From NCBI GenBank assembly GCA_946886325.1, contig CAMPIK010000198.1:1-5593 (forward strand): a stretch of 5,593 nucleotides of DNA, in the 5' to 3' direction. The stretch comes from an uncultured Shinella sp. (GTDB lineage Bacteria; Pseudomonadota; Alphaproteobacteria; Rhizobiales; Rhizobiaceae). The notes beneath the pieces were generated by a model that saw nothing but the letters and a program-made list of their open reading frames with translations, did not search any database and had not been told where the DNA came from. A program made the position numbers and the translations under genes. Each line of letters starts with the position of its first letter. Position 1 is the first letter of the stretch. Of the stretch, positions 1-5,298 are shown piece after piece.

Positions 1-625
1 CGGCGAGGGGCAGGTGGTCGATGTCAGCCTGATCGGCGGCGCGACCTCCATGCTGATGACGGCGATCCCGGAATATCTCGTCAACGGCCGGCGGATGACG
101 CGGGCCGGCAACCGCGACCGCTATGCGGCTCCGGCCAACACGTTCAAGGCGAAGGACGGTGTGTGGCTGCACATGGTCGCCGGCAACAATGCGCATTTCC
201 CCCGTTTCGCGCGCATGGTCGGCAAGCCCGAGCTTCTGGACGATCCGCGCTTCTCCACCCTCGAACAACGCATGGAAAACGTCGATGCGATCGAAGCGAT
301 TGCGGCCGAATGGATCGGCGCGCGCAGCGCCGACGAGGTGCTTGCGGCGCTGCGCGTCGCGGAGCTTCCGTCCGCCCGTATCCGCACGATCGAGGAGGTC
401 GCCAACGACCCCTACATGCGCGAAGCCGGCCATATCGTCGATGTCGTCCATCCGAAGGCAGGCGTTGTGCCGATGCAGGGGCCGCCGGTCGGCCTTGGCA
501 CCACGCCGACCGCGGTGCGGCGCCCGCCGCCGGTTCTCGGCGAGCATGTATCCGAAGTCCTGCACGACTGGCTGTCGCTGGACGACGCCGAAATCGACCG
601 GCTGAAGGCCGCGACCATCATCTGA
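1..625 (+). CDS. CaiB/BaiF family (class III) CoA-transferase, C-terminal half, 5' truncated by window edge
   Basis: Open from the first complete codon at position 2 to TGA at 623-625, giving about 207 residues; the family is usually about 380-410 residues, so roughly the second half is seen. The fragment opens with GEGQVVDVSL, matching the family's G-x-GQ-x-VDVSL segment near residue 190. It ends with the typical tail (P-x-x-GLGTTPT, then VLGEHVSEVL and an EI-x-RL helix). The segment reading AELPSARIRTIEEVANDPYM matches the family's 'P-x-x-x-V-x-x-x-x-E-x-x-x-DP' region. Family members move CoA between acids through an acyl-aspartate intermediate, or racemise acyl-CoAs. The catalytic Asp (D169 in formyl-CoA transferase) lies upstream of the window, so transferase and racemase cannot be separated here. 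It is the first visible gene of the operon and is followed after 44 bases by the ThDP enzyme, suggesting that gene's substrate or product may be a CoA ester. Substrate unknown. Confidence 0.9.
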   Translation, partial: GEGQVVDVSLIGGATSMLMTAIPEYLVNGRRMTRAGNRDRYAAPANTFKAKDGVWLHMVAGNNAHFPRFARMVGKPELLDDPRFSTLEQRMENVDAIEAIAAEWIGARSADEVLAALRVAELPSARIRTIEEVANDPYMREAGHIVDVVHPKAGVVPMQGPPVGLGTTPTAVRRPPPVLGEHVSEVLHDWLSLDDAEIDRLKAATII

Positions 626-654
626 TCAGACAATCGCCCGGGTTTCCGGGATCA
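623..654 (+). other. small intercistronic hairpin between the CoA-transferase and ThDP-enzyme genes
   Basis: CCCGG at 637-641 pairs with CCGGG at 646-650 around a GTTT loop. TGAT at 623-626 can also pair with ATCA at 651-654 as an outer stem, starting at the stop codon. No T-run follows, so it is not an intrinsic terminator. It ends at the Shine-Dalgarno sequence of the next gene and could affect translation or mRNA stability. A short stem like this can arise by chance in GC-rich DNA. Confidence 0.3.
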
Positions 655-661
655 AGGGAGG
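654..661 (+). promoter_or_regulatory. ribosome binding site setting the GTG start at 670
   Basis: AAGGGAGG stands 8 bases before GTG 670-672. This strong site fixes the ThDP-enzyme start; the same frame stays open much further upstream but there overlaps the CoA-transferase gene. Confidence 0.8.
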
Positions 662-669
662 TATTAGAA

Positions 670-2382
670 GTGAGCAAGAGCAATCTGAGCGGCGCCCATG
701 TCATGGCCCAGGCCCTCAAGCGGCACGGCGTCGAGGTCATCTTCGGCCAGTCGATCCCGGCGGCCCTTTTCCTCGCAACGCCGCATTACGGTATTCGCCA
801 GATCGGCTACCGCACGGAGAATGCAGGCTCCGTGATGGCCGACGCCTATGCGCGCATCTCGCGCAAGGTGGCTGTGGTGACGGCGCAGAACGGCCCGGCT
901 GCAACGCTGCTCGTGCCCGGCCTCGCCGAAGCCTACAAGGCGTCGATCCCGATCGTCGCGATCGTGCAGGACGTGCCGCGTCCCTTCGCCGACAAGAACG
1001 CCTTCCAGGAGCTCGACCACCTCGATCTCTTCAAGGGCGTCGCCAAGTGGGTGAAGCGCGTCGCCGACGTCAACCGCATCGACGACTATGTGGACATGGC
1101 CTTCACCGCTGCCGCCTCCGGGCGTCCGGGTCCGGCGGTGCTGATCGCGCCGATCGACATGTTCGTCGAGACGGTCGAAAGCCGCAACGAGAGCCGCATG
1201 GCCTCGCTCGGCGCATTCCCGCTCGACCGCTCCGGTCCGGATCCGGACCGCGTCGCGGAGGCTGCGAAGCTGCTCGCCTCGGCCGAGCGCCCGCTGATCA
1301 TCGCGGGCGGCGGCGTGCATGTTTCCGATGCGGCGGCAGAGCTTGCCGATCTTCAGGAGCGTTTCTCGCTTCCGGTCGCCACCACCGTCATGGGCAAGGG
1401 CTCGACCGACGAGGGCCATCCACTTTCCGTCGGCATCGTCGGCTATTTCATGGCGACACGCAGCCGCACCAAGCACCTGCGCGAGCTCGTCAACGAGGCC
1501 GACGTCATCATGCTGATCGGCAACCGCACCAACCAGAACGGCACGGATAGCTGGTCGCTCTTCCCGAAGGGCGCGAAATACATCCATCTCGACATCGACG
1601 GCCAGGAGATCGGCCGCAACTACGAGGCGCTGCGCCTTGTCGGCGACGCGAAGCTCGGCATCAAGGCGCTATCGGCCGCGCTCGAAAAGGAAGACGGCGG
1701 CAAGCGCAAGGCGTCGCGTCCGGCAATCGAGAAGACCATCGCCGAAGGCCTCGCCAAGGGTCGCAAGGATGCGGAAGCGATGGAAACCTCTGACGCGAGC
1801 CCCATCCGGCCCGAGCGCCTGATGCGCGATCTCGACAGCCTGCTGACGCCCGACCATATCGTCGTATCGGACGCCAGCTACTCGTCGATCTGGATCGGCA
1901 ACCATCTGACCTCGCGCAAGCCCGGCATGCGCTTCCTGACGCCGCGCGGTCTTGCCGGTCTCGGCTGGGGCCTGCCCTATGCGCTCGGCGCCAAATGCGC
2001 CCGTCCCGATGCGCCGGTCTTCGCGCTCGTCGGCGATGGCGGCTTCGCCCATGTCTGGTCGGAACTGGAGACGGCGCGGCGCATGGGCCTCAACGTCGTG
2101 GTCGCCGTGCTCAACAACTCGATCCTCGGCTATGAGAAGCACGCCGAGAAGGTGATCTTCAACGAATATTCCGACGCCTGCGATTTCACGCCGGTCGACC
2201 ACGCGGCGATCGCCCGCGGCGCCGGCTGCGAGGGCGTGCGCATCGAGAAGGCGGAAGACTTCCTGCCGGCGCTGAAGACGGCCTTTGCCGCCGGCAAGAC
2301 GACCGTTCTCGACGTCATCACCGACGAGCGCGCCTATCCGCCGATCACCATGTTCAACGACAACACCGTGCTGCAATACTGA
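670..2382 (+). CDS. thiamine-diphosphate-dependent enzyme, acetolactate synthase-like (substrate unknown)
   Basis: A 570-residue protein with the three-domain layout of the acetolactate synthase/decarboxylase superfamily: PYR domain about 6-170, central domain about 190-330, ThDP-binding domain about 375-555. The catalytic Glu that activates the ThDP aminopyrimidine is E50 in RTENAGSVMADAYAR. The PYR domain also has NGPAATLLVPGLAEAY (74-89) and AFQELD (111-116). The ThDP/Mg signature is GDGG (455-458) followed by LNNS (481-484), with the usual spacing. Known members make or break C-C bonds next to a carbonyl (acetolactate synthase, glyoxylate carboligase, oxalyl-CoA decarboxylase, 2-hydroxyacyl-CoA lyase). 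No small regulatory subunit gene is adjacent, so a catabolic role is more likely than branched-chain amino acid synthesis. RTE replaces the RHE of many acetolactate synthases, and AFQE replaces the Tyr-Glu pair I recall in bacterial oxalyl-CoA decarboxylase. GTG start chosen for its ribosome binding site at 654-661. It sits between a CoA-transferase and a ketose kinase, suggesting it produces a small ketone or aldehyde. Confidence 0.9.
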   Translation: MSKSNLSGAHVMAQALKRHGVEVIFGQSIPAALFLATPHYGIRQIGYRTENAGSVMADAYARISRKVAVVTAQNGPAATLLVPGLAEAYKASIPIVAIVQDVPRPFADKNAFQELDHLDLFKGVAKWVKRVADVNRIDDYVDMAFTAAASGRPGPAVLIAPIDMFVETVESRNESRMASLGAFPLDRSGPDPDRVAEAAKLLASAERPLIIAGGGVHVSDAAAELADLQERFSLPVATTVMGKGSTDEGHPLSVGIVGYFMATRSRTKHLRELVNEADVIMLIGNRTNQNGTDSWSLFPKGAKYIHLDIDGQEIGRNYEALRLVGDAKLGIKALSAALEKEDGGKRKASRPAIEKTIAEGLAKGRKDAEAMETSDASPIRPERLMRDLDSLLTPDHIVVSDASYSSIWIGNHLTSRKPGMRFLTPRGLAGLGWGLPYALGAKCARPDAPVFALVGDGGFAHVWSELETARRMGLNVVVAVLNNSILGYEKHAEKVIFNEYSDACDFTPVDHAAIARGAGCEGVRIEKAEDFLPALKTAFAAGKTTVLDVITDERAYPPITMFNDNTVLQY

Positions 2383-2395
2383 GGGAGGCGACGCC

Positions 2396-3397
2396 ATGAA
2401 GAAGCTGATGAACAAGCCTTCGGGCTTCGTCGATGAAATGCTTGAAGGGCTTGTTGCCGCCAATCCGTCGCTGGCGCTTTCGGGCGAGACCGGCCGCGTC
2501 GTGCACCGCGCGGCGCCGATCCGCAGCGGCAAGGTCGGCGTCGTCTCCGGCGGCGGTTCCGGCCACCTGCCGCTCTTCACCGGTTATGTCGGCGAGGGCC
2601 TGCTCGACAGTTGCTCGATCGGCAACGTCTTCGAGGGGCCGACGGTCGGCTCCTGCATGGAGGCGATCAAGATCGCCGACGGCGGCAAGGGCGTGCTCCG
2701 GCTCTACGGCAACTACGGCGGCGACCGGATGAACTTCGACATGGCCGGCGAAATGCTGGAGGACGAGGGCATCCGCACGACGACCGTGCTCGGCAATGAC
2801 GATGTCGCCAGCGCCGCACCCGAGGAGCGCCAGAAGCGCCGCGGCGTCGCCGGCATCATCTTCGCCTACAAGACCGCCGGCGCGCTTGCCGAAACCGGCG
2901 CCGACCTCGATGCGGTCACGGCCATCGCCCAGAAGACCGTCGATCGCACCCGCACCATCGGCGTCGCGCTCTCTCCCTGCCAGGTTCCCGGCTCCGACAA
3001 GCCGTCCTTCACGCTTGGCGAGAACGAGATCGAGATGGGCATGGGCATCCATGGCGAGCCGGGCATCTGGCGCGACAACCTCAAGCCGGCCGATGCGATC
3101 ACCGACGAGATGATCGAGCGCCTGCTGGCCGACACGCCCAAGGGGGCCGGCAAACGGGCCTCCATCCTGGTCAACAGCCTTGGTGCCACGCCGCTTGAGG
3201 AACTGTTCATCCTCTATCGCCGCGCCAGAACGAAGCTGTCTGAGGCCGGTATCGAGATCGTGCTGCCGCTCGTCGGCCACTATGCGACCTCGATGGAAAT
3301 GGCCGGCGCCTCGATCTCGCTCTGCTTCGTCGACGACGAGATCGAAACGCTGCTCGCCGCCCCGGCAACCTGCCCGTTCTGGACGGTATCGGCATGA
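2396..3397 (+). CDS. dhaK: DhaK-type kinase subunit (dihydroxyacetone or related ketose), variant substrate loop
   Basis: A 333-residue protein covering the whole Dak1/DhaK domain, close to the usual 330-356. DhaK binds the ketose covalently to a His as a hemiaminal, and the DhaL partner supplies the phosphate. The key residues are kept: H57 in SGGGSGH, D110 in NYGGD and the hemiaminal His H219 in MGIHGEPG, corresponding to E. coli H56, D109 and H218. The C-terminus has the family's PLVGHYATSMEMAG block. After H57 the loop reads LPLFTGYVG, where classical DhaK has EPAHAG; this lines the substrate pocket and may mean a different or larger ketose such as a tetrulose. ATG at 2396 has GGGAGG at 2383-2388, 7 bases upstream, just after the preceding gene's stop codon. 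An in-frame start further upstream overlaps the ThDP-enzyme gene and was rejected. The stop overlaps the dhaL start (ATGA), so the two are probably translationally coupled. The kinase fold is certain; the substrate is not. Confidence 0.92.
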   Translation: MKKLMNKPSGFVDEMLEGLVAANPSLALSGETGRVVHRAAPIRSGKVGVVSGGGSGHLPLFTGYVGEGLLDSCSIGNVFEGPTVGSCMEAIKIADGGKGVLRLYGNYGGDRMNFDMAGEMLEDEGIRTTTVLGNDDVASAAPEERQKRRGVAGIIFAYKTAGALAETGADLDAVTAIAQKTVDRTRTIGVALSPCQVPGSDKPSFTLGENEIEMGMGIHGEPGIWRDNLKPADAITDEMIERLLADTPKGAGKRASILVNSLGATPLEELFILYRRARTKLSEAGIEIVLPLVGHYATSMEMAGASISLCFVDDEIETLLAAPATCPFWTVSA

Positions 3398-3999
3398 GCG
3401 TCACCGTTGCCACCATTGCCAGTGCGATCGCCAAGGCCAACGATGCCATGGGTGGCCTGGAGCAGGTGTTGAACGAGGCCGACGCCAAGCTCGGCGACGG
3501 CGACACCGGCGGCATGCTGGCCCGTGTGATCGGCAAGATGGCGGAGACCGACCTCTCCGGCGCGGCCGAACCTGCCGCGGCACTCAGCCAGCTTGCCAAG
3601 GCGGCGAGCATCGCAACCGGCTCGAGCCTCGGCACGCTGTTTGCGACCGGACTGCTCGCGGTCTCGCGTGAATCGAGAGGGCGCGAGACGATCGAAGCCG
3701 GCGAGTTGTCCGCGTTGATCGCCAAGGCCCGTGACGCGATGATCGCGCGCGGGGGCGCCTCTCTTGGCGACAAGACCGTGCTCGATTCCCTCGATGCGAT
3801 TGCCAGGGCACTCGAAGGCGTCGGTTCGACGGAGGAGGCGGCAAATGTGGCGGCGGGCGCTGCCGGCGCGGCGCTCGACGAATTCCGCGGCAAGCCGAAC
3901 CGCATCGGTCGCGCCCGCATGTTCGGCGACCAGACGATCGGTCAGGACGATCCGGGCATGCTGGCGATCAAGGAACTGTCGGCCGCTCTGGCGCGCTGA
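3394..3999 (+). CDS. dhaL: DhaL-type nucleotide-binding kinase subunit
   Basis: A 201-residue protein matching the Dak2/DhaL domain (about 200-210 residues). The Mg-binding aspartates are in ADAKLGDGDTG: D30, D35 and D37, the same numbers as in E. coli DhaL. T38 replaces the usual His of GD-x-DHG. The nucleotide-binding region follows as GSSLGTLFATGLL (residues about 76-88), then SLGDKTVLDSLDAI (residues about 125-138) and the C-terminal GRARMFGDQTIGQDDPG block typical of the family. It would hold ADP/ATP and pass phosphate to the ketose bound on the adjacent DhaK. ATG 3394 lies inside the DhaK stop (ATGA) with only a weak ribosome site, fitting coupled translation. No DhaM phosphocarrier gene follows: the operon ends 48 bases later at a terminator. 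The pair may therefore use ATP directly or borrow a DhaM from elsewhere. Confidence 0.92.
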   Translation: MSVTVATIASAIAKANDAMGGLEQVLNEADAKLGDGDTGGMLARVIGKMAETDLSGAAEPAAALSQLAKAASIATGSSLGTLFATGLLAVSRESRGRETIEAGELSALIAKARDAMIARGGASLGDKTVLDSLDAIARALEGVGSTEEAANVAAGAAGAALDEFRGKPNRIGRARMFGDQTIGQDDPGMLAIKELSAALAR

Positions 4000-4012
4000 G
4001 GCATAGAAAACC

Positions 4013-4020
4013 GGCCGGCG
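4013..4020 (+). repeat. extra copy of the terminator's left arm
   Basis: GGCCGGCG here is identical to the terminator's left arm at 4048-4055, so either copy can pair with CGCCGGCC at 4059-4066. On the minus strand this copy (read CGCCGGCC) is followed two bases later by TTTT (4010-4007). A long-loop stem with 4059-4066 could thus form a weak terminator for the converging repressor gene. Confidence 0.4.
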
Positions 4021-4028
4021 CTTTGGCG

Positions 4029-5165
4029 TCAGCCCGGGGAGACGAGGGGCCGGCGGATCGCCGGCCTTTTTGTGTCGGCAAGTCCGGCCGGCGGGGCGCA
4101 GGACCCGCGCGTCACAAGCTTTGTCGGGATGATGATTTCGCGCGGCGTCGGCGGCCGCTTGGAATGGATACGGCGCATCAGGAGATCCGCAGCCGACGCG
4201 CCCATCTCGCGTTTCGGCAGGCGAAGCGTCGAAAGGTTGATGCGCCGGAGCCCGGCGATCTGGATGTCGTCGCAGCCGAGCAAAGAGATGTCATCCGGGA
4301 TCGAAAGCCCCAGTTCGCTCGCCGCATCCTGCACGCCGAGGGCCGCAATGTCGTTGCTGGCGATCAGCGCGGTCGGGCGGTTGGAGAGGCCGGCAAAGTG
4401 ATGCATCGCGTCAAAGCCCGCTTCGACCGTATAGTCGCCACGGAAGATCAGGTCCGGGTCCTCGTCGCAGCCGAGGTCGGCGATCGTTGCCTCGAAGGCT
4501 TCGAGACGCTCCTGGGCGGTGCTGGAGGATGCGGGACCCGTCACGAGACCGATCCGCCGGTGGCCGAGTTCGTGCAGATAGGTCACGCTGTCGCGCATGC
4601 CCTGCAGGTTGTCGGAGCCGACATAGTCGTCGCGATAGCGCTCGCTGCGCCGCTGGATCAGCACGAAGGGCGTCTTGCCGTCGAGCAGCTTGCGGACCTC
4701 AGGCGCGTCGCAATGCTGGGAAATCAGGATCATGCCGTCGACCTGCCGGTCGAGCAGGGTCTGCATCTGGCTGACCTGCCGCTCGAGCAGCTCGTCGGTG
4801 TTGCACAGGAGGATCGTGCAGCCCTCGCGCACGGCGACGTCGTCGATGCCGCGGATGAATTCCGGGATCGCCGGGTTGCTGACATCGGGAACGAGCACGC
4901 CAATCGTCGAACTCAGCTTCATGCGCAGCGAGCGGGCGACGGCGGACGGACGGTAGCCCAGCCGTTCAGCCGCTTCCTTGACTTGCTGGCGCGTCTCCTC
5001 GTTGACGTGCCGCTTGCCGGCGAGCGCGTTCGACACGGTGGAAACGGCATGACCCGTGGCGGCCGCCACGTCCCTGATGGTAATTCGACCCTTGTCCGGC
5101 AAATCCTCAAACTCCAGTTGCAAAACCGATTTTTCCGAAGCGGAGTATTGTTCGGCTTGCGACAC
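4029..5165 (-). CDS. LacI/GalR-family transcriptional repressor
   Basis: A 378-residue protein from GTG at 5165. The N-terminal helix-turn-helix is residues 28-72 (ITIRDVAAATGHAVSTVSNALAG, then HVNEETRQQVKEAAERLGYRP). The minor-groove hinge is SAVARSLR (74-81). From residue 87 (TIGVLVPDVSNP) comes a periplasmic-binding-protein-like effector domain ending in DDISLLGCDDIQIAG and LSTLRLPKREMG. It should repress sugar-catabolic genes until an effector binds. Two features of the frame are odd. First, 27 residues precede the helix-turn-helix, where relatives have only a few, and GTG 5165 has no clear ribosome site. TTG at 5102 has GGAG 9 bases upstream and would give a more normal 357-residue protein starting just before DKGRITIRDV. 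Second, relatives end near the RGS-x-APP motif (residues 353-359), so the last 19 residues are extra and partly encoded by the operon terminator. Likely targets are the flanking operons and its own promoter, given the operator-like palindromes upstream. The family is certain; the start codon is uncertain. Confidence 0.93.
   Translation of the reverse strand: MSQAEQYSASEKSVLQLEFEDLPDKGRITIRDVAAATGHAVSTVSNALAGKRHVNEETRQQVKEAAERLGYRPSAVARSLRMKLSSTIGVLVPDVSNPAIPEFIRGIDDVAVREGCTILLCNTDELLERQVSQMQTLLDRQVDGMILISQHCDAPEVRKLLDGKTPFVLIQRRSERYRDDYVGSDNLQGMRDSVTYLHELGHRRIGLVTGPASSSTAQERLEAFEATIADLGCDEDPDLIFRGDYTVEAGFDAMHHFAGLSNRPTALIASNDIAALGVQDAASELGLSIPDDISLLGCDDIQIAGLRRINLSTLRLPKREMGASAADLLMRRIHSKRPPTPREIIIPTKLVTRGSCAPPAGLADTKRPAIRRPLVSPG
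4048..4071 (+). terminator. Rho-independent terminator of the CoA-transferase/ThDP enzyme/dhaKL operon
   Basis: GGCCGGCG (4048-4055) and CGCCGGCC (4059-4066) form a perfect 8-bp all-GC stem with a GAT loop, followed directly by TTTTT (4067-4071). It lies 48 bases after the dhaL stop on the plus strand and inside the 3' end of the converging LacI-family gene, so it also encodes that protein's last residues. Confidence 0.9.
5112..5115 (-). promoter_or_regulatory. possible ribosome binding site for an alternative TTG start of the repressor at 5102
   Basis: Minus-strand GGAG at 5115-5112 stands 9 bases before TTG 5102-5100, which opens the frame four residues ahead of the helix-turn-helix segment GRITIRDV. 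The GTG at 5165 is preceded only by TGGGCTACA, with no purine-rich site at the right distance. Confidence 0.4.
5122..5133. promoter_or_regulatory. operator-like site O2 inside the 5' end of the repressor reading frame
   Basis: AAAACCGATTTT is a 12-bp palindrome with one mismatched pair and a central CpG, the form expected of LacI/GalR operators. It resembles the left arm of the large palindrome at 5241-5270 (both carry AAACCG followed by TTTTTC, here with one extra A). Centre-to-centre distance is 128 bp. If the repressor starts at TTG 5102, this site lies in its 5' leader, ideal for autoregulation. Confidence 0.45.
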
Positions 5166-5206
5166 TGTAGCCCAGAATCAGGCACGGAAATAGTCGAAAA
5201 GGAACG

Positions 5207-5235
5207 TTGACAGGCCTGTCATCGAGCGGTAATCA
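5207..5235 (+). promoter_or_regulatory. sigma70-type promoter for the Gfo/Idh/MocA gene
   Basis: The -35 box TTGACA (5207-5212) is a perfect consensus. A 17-base spacer leads to TAATCA (5230-5235), a weak -10 box sharing only the leading TA with TATAAT. Transcription would start near 5242, right at the edge of the palindrome at 5241-5270, a classic repression position. The -35 is convincing; the -10 is the uncertain part. Confidence 0.55.
5208..5221. repeat. perfect 14-bp palindrome overlapping the -35 box
   Basis: TGACAGGCCTGTCA is fully self-complementary and includes all but the first base of the -35 hexamer. Its sequence is unlike the AT-rich LacI-type sites nearby, so it may bind a second regulator. 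It also puts ATGACA on the minus strand (5222-5217), a one-mismatch -35 box for the divergent repressor gene. Confidence 0.5.
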
Positions 5236-5240
5236 GAGAA

Positions 5241-5270
5241 CAGAAACCGTTTTTCGAAAAACGTTTTCTG
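5241..5270. promoter_or_regulatory. 30-bp near-perfect palindrome, main LacI-family operator O1
   Basis: The two 15-base arms are reverse complements except for one pair (C5247 against T5264); the centre is TTCGAA at 5253-5258. Smaller CpG-centred palindromes are nested in it: AAAACGTTTT at 5258-5267 (perfect, the classic LacI/GalR operator core) and an imperfect one around AAACCGTTT at 5244-5252. It sits between the predicted -10 box and the start codon of the oxidoreductase gene, upstream of the divergent repressor gene. The repressor's hinge SAVARSLR fits minor-groove insertion at a central CpG. Binding by this repressor is inferred. Confidence 0.75.
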
Positions 5271-5292
5271 AGGTGGAGGTGCCTCGAAACGC

Positions 5293-5298
5293 GGAGGA
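5293..5298 (+). promoter_or_regulatory. ribosome binding site choosing between tandem ATG codons
   Basis: GGAGGA lies 8 bases before ATG 5307 and 11 before the adjacent ATG 5310, so 5307 is the preferred start. Confidence 0.75.

Noticed and set aside
2..50. Loss of the CoA-transferase catalytic Asp (VDVSLIGG instead of VDVSLxDA)
   Set aside because: In formyl-CoA transferase and AMACR the catalytic Asp lies about 30 residues before this segment (GD-x-x-x-G / AD-x-AGG motif), outside the window, so its presence cannot be judged.
163..669. Upstream in-frame extension of the ThDP-enzyme gene to 163
   Set aside because: It would overlap the CoA-transferase in another frame with Arg/Ala-rich nonsense. 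The GTG at 670 has a strong ribosome site and starts the conserved domain correctly.
1..2382. Oxalate degradation pair (formyl-CoA transferase plus oxalyl-CoA decarboxylase)
   Set aside because: The gene order fits, but the ThDP enzyme has AFQELD where I recall the Tyr-Glu pair of bacterial oxalyl-CoA decarboxylase, and a ketose kinase operon is an odd setting. Kept only as an analogy.
664..3280. Three minus-strand open frames of about 300 codons (664-1587, 1669-2580, 2354-3280)
   Set aside because: All lie opposite the ThDP-enzyme and dhaK genes, show Arg/Asp/Val-rich shadow composition, resemble no family and cross real gene boundaries.
3388..3400. Frameshift splitting a fused DhaK-DhaL kinase
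   Set aside because: Each protein has normal subunit length and complete domain ends. The ATGA overlap is typical translational coupling of separate subunits.
4023..5210. Long plus-strand open frame (395 codons) opposite the LacI-family gene
   Set aside because: It is the antisense shadow of a clear LacI/GalR protein, has no recognisable domain, and is open because GC-rich codon bias removes stops.
5241..5270. The 30-bp palindrome read as an intrinsic terminator
   Set aside because: No T-run follows on either strand, the stem is AT-rich with no spare loop, and it lies between a promoter and a start codon, so an operator is far more likely.
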